A DNA stretch of 15,388 nt from Bacillota bacterium (GCA_023437365.1 JAEZGK010000023.1:1-15388); one strand, 5' to 3'; positions 7,039-13,777 are shown, counted from the first letter of the stretch. Translations and numbers: made by a program. The notes: generated from the letters alone by a model not told the origin.

Positions 7039-7221
7039 TTACTTTACACTCTTCTTCCTCAGGGAGAGAAGCATTGTTGTACCTATTAAGATAGTAACTC
7101 CAGCAATTAAAAGGATAATTACAGGACTGATGCTGTATCCTTTTCCTCCGCAGCTGTGGATATTTATGTCAATGCTTTGGCAATAAGTGTTTGTAGCTTG
7201 CAGCATCGACTGACTTTTCAT
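7039..7221 (-). CDS. Possible small membrane protein or membrane-tail remnant
   Basis: An ORF overlapping the end of the acetyltransferase gene in another frame. Its first third is a shadow of that gene, but from about 7168 to 7039 it reads like real coding sequence: SCGGKGYSISP, then an 18-residue hydrophobic segment (VIILLIAGVTILIGTTML) and the basic tail LRKKSVK, exactly the plan of a C-terminal membrane anchor. No LPxTG sortase site is present. No ATG with an SD lies near the plausible part; 7221 is the nearest ATG. It may be a true small gene, the broken 3' end of a lost surface-protein gene, or a tail added to the acetyltransferase by a +1 frameshift. A terminator follows directly. Confidence 0.3.
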   Translation of the reverse strand: MKSQSMLQATNTYCQSIDINIHSCGGKGYSISPVIILLIAGVTILIGTTMLLSLRKKSVK

Positions 7222-8188
7222 CAATCCTTCTGACCACACTATTGGTATATTCAGTAAAATACTTCGTCCAGAAGGCCCGTGCCGTAGGATTGAAGCTTTC
7301 ACAGTCTACCCCTAGCAGCTGATAGCCTTCCTTCCTGAGTTGTGTAATCATGTAAGCCAACAGATTATGATAAATCCCAATTCCTCTATACTTTGGGCTG
7401 CAGTATGCCCCGCAGATATTTATCATACCCGCATGCTCCGTTACGAAATTTTCTCCGGTTTCACCGAGCTTGATATAAGCTATTGGCTCCCTGTCTAAGT
7501 AGGCAGCGAAATAACGCACCCCCTCAGCTGCATGTTCATATAAAGCTTCCTCATCCATCTTGGGGAAAGACATGAACACAGGGCTGCCTCCGATATGATC
7601 CAGCAGACCGTTGTGCAGTATTAACAAGCCTTTCCAATCCTCCCTGCCTAGTTCCTCATACCTGATATCCTTAGTAATGGTCGGATTTCGTACCGGCTCC
7701 AAATCCTCCTCCAGAAAGCGGATTAGATCAAGACAACGCAATCCAAAGCCGTTATAGAAAAAGCTGTTGATCGCTACTCTATCATGAGCGTAGAGAGCAA
7801 TGGCATGGCTTCTGATTCCTGCTTTTATCCACTCTTCAGCTGTCGCCTGATATAATCTGGAATACATTCTGTCCCTGTCCTTCCCTATGATACGAGACAT
7901 TACCCCATGGCCATGGATAGGGATAAAGGTTCCTCTGACTCCGGTCGTACCGAAGACATCCTCTATAGGCATATAACCACAGCAAAAGCCTAGCAGCTGA
8001 TGATTATCCACTACAGCTGTACCAAGTCCTGATTTGGCGAAATGCTCCATATCCAGCAGCACATTCTTTAACGGAAGTTTCTCCTCCTGCGGTAATGCAG
8101 GAACAAACTGTCTTTCCATACGATAATTTGCCAATGCTATCTTAATTGCCTGTTCTATATGCTCCTCTGAAAACCTGACAATGTTCAT
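7169..8188 (-). CDS. Tandem-GNAT N-acetyltransferase
   Basis: 339 residues with two GNAT-like halves. The N-terminal half (1-155) has the strand/helix pattern ending NSFFYNGFGLRCLDLIRFL, where motif A is degenerate. The C-terminal half (about 175-325) has a clear acetyl-CoA loop SPKYRGIGI (264-272) and the closing FNPTARAFWTKYF. Such tandem arrangements occur in mycothiol-synthase-like and other clostridial acetyltransferases; the acceptor is unknown. I chose the ATG at 8188, which has AAAGGAGG 8 nt upstream. An earlier ATG at 8218 would overlap the rsgA stop (ATGA) but has no SD. With the 8188 start the gap from rsgA is 26 bp, so the two form an operon. Confidence 0.87.
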   Translation of the reverse strand: MNIVRFSEEHIEQAIKIALANYRMERQFVPALPQEEKLPLKNVLLDMEHFAKSGLGTAVVDNHQLLGFCCGYMPIEDVFGTTGVRGTFIPIHGHGVMSRIIGKDRDRMYSRLYQATAEEWIKAGIRSHAIALYAHDRVAINSFFYNGFGLRCLDLIRFLEEDLEPVRNPTITKDIRYEELGREDWKGLLILHNGLLDHIGGSPVFMSFPKMDEEALYEHAAEGVRYFAAYLDREPIAYIKLGETGENFVTEHAGMINICGAYCSPKYRGIGIYHNLLAYMITQLRKEGYQLLGVDCESFNPTARAFWTKYFTEYTNSVVRRIDEKSVDAASYKHLLPKH

Positions 8189-8214
8189 ATTCTCTTCCTC
8201 CTTTATACATTCTT

Positions 8215-9291
8215 TCATCTTCTACCCGCCTTTTTTCCGGCACGAATACTTCTCTCAAGTTTTTTGGCGAAATTCTTTCTTTCCCTAAAATATCCAGACT
8301 TATCCTCTGTAAATCTCGCTTCATTCTTCAACTGAAGATAATTTCTCCATCGGGAAGGTTCCAGTGTATGGTTCTCCAGGGCAGCCAAGATTGCACACCC
8401 CGGTTCGTTCTTATGAGTGCAATCCGAAAAGCGACATTGGAGAAATAGCTCCTCCACATCGGCGAAGGCATCACCGAGTCCTTCCTTGATATCCCACATT
8501 CCAAGCTCCCTCATTCCGGGTGTATCAATAATCATCACTCCGTTCTTCAGCATAAGCAGCTGTCTATGGGTTGTTGTATGTCTACCCTTGCTATCCTCTT
8601 CTCGGATTGTGCTCACATGCATCAATTCTTCACCGGCCAAAGTATTCACCAGCGTTGACTTACCTACTCCGGAAGAGCCGAGGAACACCACCGTCTTACC
8701 GGGTTTCAGGTAAGGATTTAATTCCTTAAGGCCATCACCCTTAACCGAACTGATTACATGAACATTAACTCCGGTTGCCTGTGAACGGATTTCCTCCAAC
8801 TGCTCCGTATAATCCTGCACCAGATCCGCTTTTGTCAGCAAGACCACGGGAGTTCCTCCGCTCTCCCAGGCAACGGTAATATAACGCAGGATACGGTTAA
8901 TATTAAAGTCGTAATTTAAGGATGCCAGAATAAATACATAATCAAAATTGGCTGCCACGACCTGCTCCAGAATTGTCTTAACATAACCAGAACTATGTCC
9001 CGAATAATCAGGGCGTGAGAATTTTGAACTTCTGGGCAGCACCTTCACAATTTGCGAATCGCCCTGCTCATTGTATAACAACAGTACAAAATCTCCAACA
9101 GTAGGAAAATCCTCAGACGTTTCCGTTTCGTTATATAGGGATCCTTTGATTCGGGCTGTACATTCTCCTTTATCTGATATCACTTTATATATCTCCCTGT
9201 GAACCTCAGTCACTCTGGCCGGAATATAGCCTTCTGCCTTACTCTCCTCATCTAATAGTCCGGTAAAACCATAATTTTTTATATCGATCAT
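8215..9291 (-). CDS. rsgA: RsgA-type circularly permuted GTPase for 30S ribosome maturation
   Basis: 358 residues. An N-terminal OB-fold region (about 20-85) is followed by a GTPase domain with the permuted order diagnostic of RsgA/YjeQ: G4 LTKADL (152-157), G5-like SSVKGDG, then P-loop GSSGVGKST (205-213), the TTTHR switch (239-243) and G3 DTPG (256-259). The C-terminal zinc knuckle C286-x4-C291-x-H293-x5-C299 is intact. The family acts late in small-subunit assembly, releasing from the 30S on GTP hydrolysis. At about 358 residues it is longer than the usual ~295-residue Firmicute RsgA, so it may be the longer paralogue some clostridia carry. The ATG at 9291 has GGAGG 6 nt upstream. Its mRNA may begin at the promoter near 9671-9699 and cross two terminator-like hairpins, which would make it attenuated. 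Confidence 0.93.
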   Translation of the reverse strand: MIDIKNYGFTGLLDEESKAEGYIPARVTEVHREIYKVISDKGECTARIKGSLYNETETSEDFPTVGDFVLLLYNEQGDSQIVKVLPRSSKFSRPDYSGHSSGYVKTILEQVVAANFDYVFILASLNYDFNINRILRYITVAWESGGTPVVLLTKADLVQDYTEQLEEIRSQATGVNVHVISSVKGDGLKELNPYLKPGKTVVFLGSSGVGKSTLVNTLAGEELMHVSTIREEDSKGRHTTTHRQLLMLKNGVMIIDTPGMRELGMWDIKEGLGDAFADVEELFLQCRFSDCTHKNEPGCAILAALENHTLEPSRWRNYLQLKNEARFTEDKSGYFRERKNFAKKLERSIRAGKKAGRR

Positions 9292-9401
9292 AATAATCCT
9301 CCAAATCATATTGTAATCTTCGTAATATACCATTCGTATTCCTATTCAAACTCCTAACAATGCTATTTTTCATTATTCATCCCATCCTTTCCGATATAAT
9401 T

Positions 9402-9466
9402 GGACATAAAAATACCGCAGAAAGCAGCCTGACTGAAACTAACTGCTTTAAGCGGACATAAAAATA
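9402..9466 (-). terminator. Tandem terminator region with repeated U-rich tails (second hairpin)
   Basis: The second hairpin pairs CCGC (9415-9418) with GCGG (9452-9455) and AAAGCAG (9421-9427) with CTGCTTT (9443-9449), with a symmetric 2x2 internal loop and 15-nt apical loop, followed on the minus strand by TATTTTTATG. Its tail and that of the first hairpin are the same 13-bp sequence, GGACATAAAAATA on the plus strand at 9402-9414 and 9454-9466, so the two terminators may have arisen by duplication. Confidence 0.7.
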
Positions 9467-9482
9467 ACACACCTGAGGTGTG
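9457..9482 (-). terminator. First terminator-like hairpin upstream of rsgA
   Basis: A 6-bp G/C-rich stem CACACC (9468-9473) / GGTGTG (9477-9482) with a 3-nt loop, followed on the minus strand by TTATTTTTATG. It lies about 190 nt past the expected start of the leader transcript and about 165 bp before rsgA. Confidence 0.7.
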
Positions 9483-9584
9483 CCACTATAAAATCATAGT
9501 TATCACGAAAGGGTACCTTAGCGGCATCGCGATCACGGGGACAACAGCTTCTCATCCCGCTTCGTTACTGCCCAATATGAAGTT

Positions 9585-9617
9585 TTAGTCTAAAACCACC
9601 AATCTAAATGCTGACAT
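9585..9617 (-). CDS. 10-codon leader peptide ORF (MSAFRLVVLD)
   Basis: ATG at 9617 with an excellent SD (AAAGGAG, 9626-9632) at 8-nt spacing, reading MSAFRLVVLD and stopping at 9585-9587. It lies about 47 nt into a transcript from a consensus promoter and upstream of two terminator hairpins, the layout of a ribosome-mediated attenuator. An A/U hairpin covers its stop codon, and its SD can be masked by a distal complementary sequence. I do not recognise the peptide; it has no run of a single regulatory amino acid, so drug- or ribosome-state sensing is more likely than amino-acid starvation. That is inference. Confidence 0.5.
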   Translation of the reverse strand: MSAFRLVVLD

Positions 9618-9670
9618 GAAAACAACTCCTTTCGTGCAACTGATGCACTTTGTAATATTAACACTTTGTT

Positions 9671-9699
9671 ATTATAATGGATTGATATGCTTAATGCAA
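9671..9699 (-). promoter_or_regulatory. Sigma-A promoter of the rsgA leader RNA
   Basis: Minus-strand TTGCAT (9694-9699), a 17-bp spacer and a perfect TATAAT (9671-9676), giving a start near 9664. It is back to back with a rightward promoter for yitT at 9716-9744. Confidence 0.8.
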
Positions 9700-9715
9700 G
9701 CACTATTTTACCCAC

Positions 9716-9744
9716 TTGACTTTTTGCTAACATAATATCATACT
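9716..9744 (+). promoter_or_regulatory. Putative promoter of the yitT / DUF2935 operon
   Basis: Plus-strand TTGACT (9716-9721), a 17-bp spacer and CATACT (9739-9744). The -10 matches 4 of 6 consensus bases. The start would be near 9751, about 94 nt before the yitT start. I see no strong structure in that leader. Confidence 0.45.
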
Positions 9745-9844
9745 TTTCTATGAACAAGGTGAAGAAAGACGGCTTCACATTGATTACTTGAGATACCGCT
9801 TTGCAGTATCATCCTTGAAGAAAAATAGCAGGAGGATTCCCTAA

Positions 9845-10711
9845 TTGGACCAACAGCGCAGCACTATAGCACAAAAACTCAGAGATTATGCCTTAATCAC
9901 TTCCGGAGTCATGCTGGTAGTGATCGGTGTTTACTTTTTTAAATTCCCCAACAATTTCTCTATCGGTGGTGTGACAGGTATCGCTATCATTCTGAGCAAG
10001 CTGATGGCCGGCAGTGTCAGCTCCGGTACTATTGTATTAGTCATCAATAGTATCCTTTTAGTAGTTGGCTATCTGTTTCTTGGCAGAAGCTTCGGCAACC
10101 GCACAGTATATGGAAGCCTTCTGCTCTCCCTATCTTTAAAGCTGCTGGAAGAATTTGCTCCTATGGATGGACCATTGACAGATCAGCCAGCCCTCGAGCT
10201 CGCCTTTGCAGTAATCCTGCCCTCGATTGGTGCAGCCCTTCTTTTTAATATCGGAGCCTCCACCGGAGGCACAGATATTATTGCGATGCTTCTTAAGAAA
10301 TATACGAATATTAATATAGGCCGATCTCTATTGATTACCGATTTTATGCTCACAGTTGCCGTATTCCCTGTATTTGGTATCACGACAGGTCTTTTCTCGA
10401 TTCTGGGTCTGTTACTGAAATCCACTCTGGTTGATAACGTAATTGAGAATCTGAATTTGAATAAGTACTTCACCATCATCAGCGAAAACCCAAAGCCAAT
10501 CTGCGATTATATTCTGGAGGAACTACATCGTAGTGCTACGGTGTTTGATGCGAAGGGAGCCTTTACGGAACGAGATAAGAAGATTATCCTCACTGTTATG
10601 AATCGTTTTCAAGCTGTCCAGCTTCGAAAGTATATCAGGCAGGTGGATCCCGATGCGTTCCTGCTCATTACCAATACCAGTGAAATTATCGGCAGAGGCT
10701 TCCGTGCATAA
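9845..10711 (+). CDS. YitT-family membrane protein (DUF161 + DUF2179)
   Basis: 288 residues, typical length. The N-terminal two thirds hold about five to six hydrophobic segments, beginning ALITSGVMLVVIGVYFF (16-32) with the family motif FKFPNNFSIGGVTGIAIIL (32-50); a second repeat carries NIGASTGGTDIIAMLL (135-150). The C-terminal DUF2179 domain (about 208-285) is soluble and contains the hallmark FTERDKKIILTVMNRFQ. Transport or signalling roles have been suggested for the family, but no substrate is established here. Translation appears to start at TTG (9845), which has AGGAGG 9 nt upstream; the next in-frame ATG is 22 codons in and would cut the first membrane segment. A DUF2935 gene follows 76 bp downstream with no terminator between. 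Confidence 0.92.
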   Translation: MDQQRSTIAQKLRDYALITSGVMLVVIGVYFFKFPNNFSIGGVTGIAIILSKLMAGSVSSGTIVLVINSILLVVGYLFLGRSFGNRTVYGSLLLSLSLKLLEEFAPMDGPLTDQPALELAFAVILPSIGAALLFNIGASTGGTDIIAMLLKKYTNINIGRSLLITDFMLTVAVFPVFGITTGLFSILGLLLKSTLVDNVIENLNLNKYFTIISENPKPICDYILEELHRSATVFDAKGAFTERDKKIILTVMNRFQAVQLRKYIRQVDPDAFLLITNTSEIIGRGFRA

Positions 10712-10787
10712 TTAGCTCCACCGATACTACTATTCGAGGATTTGAACGCATATACTGGATAATAATGCATCCCCCGGAGGTATGATC

Positions 10788-11600
10788 TTGGATACCATGC
10801 CTTATCCTGATACCATTCTGGTAGAAAATCGCTTCTGGCTGCAGATCATGGGAGATCATGCTCGTTTTATCTTCTTTTCCCTTGCACCAACCGAGTCAGA
10901 GTACATATTGACAGCTCAGCAATTCATCCTGATATTTGACGAACTTCTCAATGATGCTCAAAAGACACCTACAAGTCAAGAGCTGGAGGAGTTGTTGAGT
11001 AAAGCCTACAGTGAGGTCTATCGTTTCAGGGAATTTAAACTCGAGCTGCTCATCATGTCCTTGACCTCGGATTTGAAATCTCATCTGCCACCCACTTTCT
11101 ATAATGATATGCTAAATGAGCTGGAGGAATTTCTTCAGCTACTGGTAGCTTTTCGTGAACATAAGCCGATCCTGCTCCATCCTCTTCATTATCATATGCT
11201 TTGGTTATCCGATGCCGTAGGTCATTCTGCTTCAATAACGGCACAGCTGGATCCTGCTGAAAAGGATTTGATTGATCTGTCCAGCCGGTATGAGCTCCAA
11301 TTTGAGGATCTATACTCCAAGGCATTGTTTATGAATGGATATCTTCGTACACAGCTTATGAATTTCCCATCCTTAAACCGCCTAAACGATCAGGCTGCTA
11401 TTGCAATCAGAAGCTTTACAGAATTTTTGGATACCTTACGTGATCAAAGGGCTGATAACAAAGTTCTTGGAACCTTGATGCCGCTTATGGCAGATCATAT
11501 GTCCAGAGAAGAATGCTATTATTTATGGAAGCTTTCTCAGACCACTGATACTGTACGCAAGCCGGATTGTGATCCTGCTAGGCCTCGAATGAATGCATAA
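10788..11600 (+). CDS. DUF2935 (hemerythrin-like helical) protein
   Basis: 270 residues from the chosen start, no signal peptide, all-helical. The opening matches the DUF2935 signature: ENRFWLQIMGDHARFIFFSL, where E, W, H and R recur in the family. The domain is repeated more loosely later (HYHMLWLSDAVGHSASI, and near the end PLMADHMSREECYYLW). These conserved Glu/His positions suggest a four-helix metal-binding fold, but function is unknown. I chose TTG at 10788, placing GGAGG (10776-10780) 7 nt upstream; the in-frame ATG at 10782 sits only 1 nt from the SD. It probably shares the yitT mRNA. The 25 residues after the last helix are polar and probably disordered. Confidence 0.87.
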   Translation: MDTMPYPDTILVENRFWLQIMGDHARFIFFSLAPTESEYILTAQQFILIFDELLNDAQKTPTSQELEELLSKAYSEVYRFREFKLELLIMSLTSDLKSHLPPTFYNDMLNELEEFLQLLVAFREHKPILLHPLHYHMLWLSDAVGHSASITAQLDPAEKDLIDLSSRYELQFEDLYSKALFMNGYLRTQLMNFPSLNRLNDQAAIAIRSFTEFLDTLRDQRADNKVLGTLMPLMADHMSREECYYLWKLSQTTDTVRKPDCDPARPRMNA

Positions 11601-11641
11601 ACTATGGAGCCGTTTAAAAGTACCGTAATCTATAGAAAGCG

Positions 11642-11780
11642 AAAGAACTAGCTTCCCTTATACACTCGTCAAAAGACACACTGCAGCTTTGTTTGCGACA
11701 ATCGTACAGGAATGTTCGCTTGTCACAAAAAATGAACAGTATGTCTCCCCAAAAGTGTATTATGGGACAGCTAGTTCTTT
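11642..11780. repeat. 139-bp imperfect palindrome (foldback / MITE-like element)
   Basis: Twelve-base perfect ends AAAGAACTAGCT (11642-11653) and AGCTAGTTCTTT (11769-11780) enclose further nested arms: CCC/GGG, TACACT (11661-11666) with AGTGTA (11754-11759), AGACACACTG (11674-11683) with CAGTATGTCT (11737-11746, one mismatch), then TTTGT/ACAAA and GACAA/TTGTC around the centre. The whole element could fold into a single long stem. It lies between two convergent genes. It may be a non-autonomous transposon of the MITE class, or an unusually long bidirectional terminator; the plus strand is followed by TACTTTTTAA. I see no clear target duplication and no second copy in the window. Confidence 0.6.
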
Positions 11781-11811
11781 TACTTTTTAATCGATTACTA
11801 TTTTATTATAC

Positions 11812-12645
11812 TTACTTTATCATCGGCTGGCAGCCGTCACAGTAATAAATGCTGCCTCCAAGATATGCTTCCTTTTGAATCATATGGCTGCATTCGGGAC
11901 AGGTCTTCCCTACAGTATTCTTACTTAGTCTGGTGATATATCCTCCCTGGTTTCCGTTCAAATCCTTCTCCGTATTCCGTCCGCCACCTCCAATCATCTC
12001 TGCTAAGGTTGTCTTTATAGAGCGAAACAGCTTTTCTTTGTCTGTCTCTGTGAAGGTACCCACCTTCCTCTTCGGATGAACTCCTGCATGATAAAGGATA
12101 TCCTGCAGCACACCGTTACCAAGTCCGGGAATTCGCTGTTCGGTTGCCAGAACTGCCTTGGCACTCAGCTTCTCAGCTCCTGCGGCAGACAGGATGGCCA
12201 AGAAATATGGATAGTCAAACTGTTCCGACAGAGGAGACGGCTTCTCCTTCGCCACAAGATAATACGGATTATCAAACTCCTCCTCCCTGGTAAGTAACAG
12301 AAAGCCATACATCTGTACAGAACCGGAGAGGGCCGAACCATCCTCAAATTCCATCATCAACTGGTGCTTCAACGGACGCTTCACCCCCGCGGCCAGATAC
12401 CTTAGATCTACACCGTCACCAAAGAGAAAGATGAAATCTTCGATTTGTAACTTAAGCTGCCCTCCGATTGGTGAGGCCACACCAACCGTCTTTCCTTTCA
12501 ATAAACCTTCATAGCTTTCTGGATCACCATGAAAAAAAGCGAATTTGTGAGGCGAGGCAAGCGTCGTGACCCTTGATATTTTCTTACCGCGAATCAATTT
12601 ATTCATCTGATCTGCAAGGACATTTGCTTCTACAATTTCAATCAT
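11812..12645 (-). CDS. Fpg/Nei-family DNA glycosylase, variant lacking the N-terminal proline
   Basis: 277 residues. The helix-two-turn-helix region is canonical (RIPGLGNGVLQDILYHAGVH, 171-190), and the C-terminal zinc finger is complete (C249-x2-C252, C269-x2-C272). The family excises oxidised bases and nicks the strand, normally using Pro2 (after Met removal) as nucleophile with Glu3. Here the start reads MIEIVEA: Glu3 is kept, but Pro2 is Ile. The ATG at 12645 is supported by GAGGG 5 nt upstream, and an 8-codon-longer start would bury the motif. A similar MIE(I/L)xEA start is, from memory, common in a clostridial subfamily annotated as endonuclease VIII, so this is probably a conserved variant rather than damage. 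It may use another amine, or bind without cleaving. Confidence 0.88.
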   Translation of the reverse strand: MIEIVEANVLADQMNKLIRGKKISRVTTLASPHKFAFFHGDPESYEGLLKGKTVGVASPIGGQLKLQIEDFIFLFGDGVDLRYLAAGVKRPLKHQLMMEFEDGSALSGSVQMYGFLLLTREEEFDNPYYLVAKEKPSPLSEQFDYPYFLAILSAAGAEKLSAKAVLATEQRIPGLGNGVLQDILYHAGVHPKRKVGTFTETDKEKLFRSIKTTLAEMIGGGGRNTEKDLNGNQGGYITRLSKNTVGKTCPECSHMIQKEAYLGGSIYYCDGCQPMIK

Positions 12646-12892
12646 AAGTACCCTCTCTTTCAGTATCATTATTTTATATCTTTTCTCACTTTTAGAAACA
12701 CAGATTGTTTCAGAAAACAGCAGGATATCATTATCAGCTATATATTATCATAATCTAGATATATTTTCCAGAACAAAAGAAATGCTTCCCTGACCAGAAC
12801 TGAGAATAGTCTGCATGCCATGCCGCGAGTTGCCATCCCAAATCGAACTTGTTCGCTATGCGGAGCGTTTTTATGTAATTGGACGCATACAT
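12646..12892. other. Intergenic region with dyads, no supported gene
   Basis: Upstream of the glycosylase are an inverted repeat GAAACA/TGTTTC (about 12696-12712) that could be an operator, an A/T-rich stretch, then a more GC-rich block (about 12785-12865) with small palindromes (CGAACTTGTTCG, GCATGCCATGC). A 10-bp A/T inverted repeat TTTTTATGTA/TACATAAAAA lies at about 12866-12896 and partly overlaps the terminator. A 60-codon minus-strand ORF runs across the region, but it begins inside the terminator and has no SD. Confidence 0.4.
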
Positions 12893-12932
12893 AAAAAAAG
12901 ACAGCATCACTGTATCTCACAAGGATGCTGCC
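12893..12932 (-). terminator. Terminator of the VanY-like gene
   Basis: Nine-base-pair stem GACAGCATC (12900-12908) / GATGCTGCC (12924-12932), counting one wobble, followed on the minus strand by TTTTTTTATG. It is 18 bp past the stop codon. Confidence 0.9.
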
Positions 12933-12949
12933 TTTGTTGGTGATTTTGC

Positions 12950-13654
12950 TTAGGCATCAAGGTATTTTACATAATACTCATCATAGGTTAATCCGCTTAA
13001 GATAACTTTCTCAGCCAGTTCCTTACCCAAATATCTATAATGCCAGGGTTCATAATCATAACCGGTAATCCATTCTTTACCCTTGGGATATCTTAGAAGA
13101 AACCCAAATCGATGAGCATTGTGGGCCAACCATTGGCTTTCCGGCGTTGTCTCGAAAGACGGCTCCAGGTCGTTGATATCAACTGCCAACCCTGTCTGAT
13201 GTTCGCTGAAACCCGCGCGTGCAGAGACCTTATCCCGTTCCTTCTGATACTGCTCCAAAGGCATTGTCTGCTGCCAGTTCTTATAATAAACCTGGCTCTG
13301 GTATTCATAACTCCTGAAAGTGGATACTGCACGAAGTATAATGTTCTCCTGTCCGGCTCTCAGGCACATGGCTTCGAAGGCTATTCTGGCTTCCTGCCTC
13401 AGCATTAGCTCACCTTCTGCATACTCCTGACAAATCAATTCCAAATCAATCGGTATATAATCCATAGGAAGTTGATGAAACTTATTTACCAATACTGTAA
13501 CCTTATCCGGTGCTTTGATCTGAGTAACCTCCCTATAGAAATCACGATCCAGTCCGATATTCACTAATGTGACTGCTTCAGACCAGGTAATTCCAACGTG
13601 ATTATCAAAAAAGTCTTTGTATCGCTCTTCCCTCGGAGTTTGTTTTTCCGGCAT
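12950..13654 (-). CDS. VanY-like D-alanyl-D-alanine carboxypeptidase (M15B), no signal peptide
   Basis: 234 residues. All zinc-site elements of M15B peptidases are present: TFRSY (112-116), SEHQTGLAVDI with His152 and Asp159 as ligands, and EPWHYRY with catalytic Glu202 and ligand His205. The preceding VLVNKFHQLPMDYIPIDL (54-71) is also typical. These enzymes trim the terminal D-Ala from peptidoglycan peptides. Normally an export signal or membrane anchor comes first; here the N-terminus is MPEKQTPREERYKDFF, hydrophilic with no hydrophobic segment. An in-frame stop lies 4 codons upstream of the ATG, so no signal has been missed. GAGGG is 6 nt before the ATG. It may act on cytoplasmic or recycled muropeptides, or leave by another route. 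It is monocistronic, ending at its own terminator. Confidence 0.9.
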   Translation of the reverse strand: MPEKQTPREERYKDFFDNHVGITWSEAVTLVNIGLDRDFYREVTQIKAPDKVTVLVNKFHQLPMDYIPIDLELICQEYAEGELMLRQEARIAFEAMCLRAGQENIILRAVSTFRSYEYQSQVYYKNWQQTMPLEQYQKERDKVSARAGFSEHQTGLAVDINDLEPSFETTPESQWLAHNAHRFGFLLRYPKGKEWITGYDYEPWHYRYLGKELAEKVILSGLTYDEYYVKYLDA

Positions 13655-13743
13655 TTCTATCCCTCATAATCGTCTCGTTATTCTCATTATATTGTCGTAA
13701 CCGCAAAATTATCCTCCGTATTTCATTTTTCTCATAGCAGAAG

Positions 13744-13777
13744 AAGCAGCAAGACCTGTGATGGTCCTGCTGCTTCC
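13744..13777 (-). terminator. Terminator of the CAP-domain gene
   Basis: Fourteen-base-pair hairpin GAAGCAGCAGGACC/GGTCTTGCTGCTTC on the minus strand (one G-U), 6-nt loop, followed by TTCTGC. The U-run is weak, but the stem is very strong and lies 35 bp past the stop. Confidence 0.75.

Larger units (their letters stand above)
9457..9664 (-). ncRNA. Unassigned structured leader or small RNA upstream of rsgA
   Basis: A transcript of about 200 nt is predicted from the promoter at 9671-9699 to the first terminator. It can form several hairpins: GTGCA/TGCAC just before an SD, GTTTTA/TAAAAC over the stop of a 10-codon ORF, GGGA/TCCC near 9535-9555, and ACTAU/AUAGU near 9483-9500. A long-range pairing joins CCTTTCGTG-complementary arms: plus-strand 9504-9512 and 9628-9636 are 9-bp inverted repeats, extended by GTT/AAC. 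The 9628-9636 arm overlaps the SD, so the closed form would mask it. An alternative local stem (ATCGCGA with TCGTGAT) competes for the same distal arm. I do not recognise a known riboswitch or T-box consensus. It is either an attenuator controlling rsgA or a free small RNA. Confidence 0.55.

Noticed and set aside
9217..9342. Short minus-strand ORF (about 41 codons, starting MKNSIVRSLN) overlapping the rsgA start
   Set aside because: It has only a weak SD-like GGAAAGG upstream and overlaps rsgA out of frame; most likely chance.
9457..9664. Leader RNA as a T-box, TPP, SAM, FMN, lysine or c-di-GMP-I riboswitch
   Set aside because: I looked for the conserved core sequences of these classes as I remember them and found none.
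9590..9778. 62-codon minus-strand ORF across the rsgA leader promoter
   Set aside because: It overlaps a consensus promoter and the 10-codon leader ORF, has no SD, and its composition looks random.
12842..12853. CGAACTTGTTCG as a LexA box upstream of the glycosylase
   Set aside because: The gap between GAAC and GTTC is 2 rather than 4, and it lies about 200 bp from the gene.
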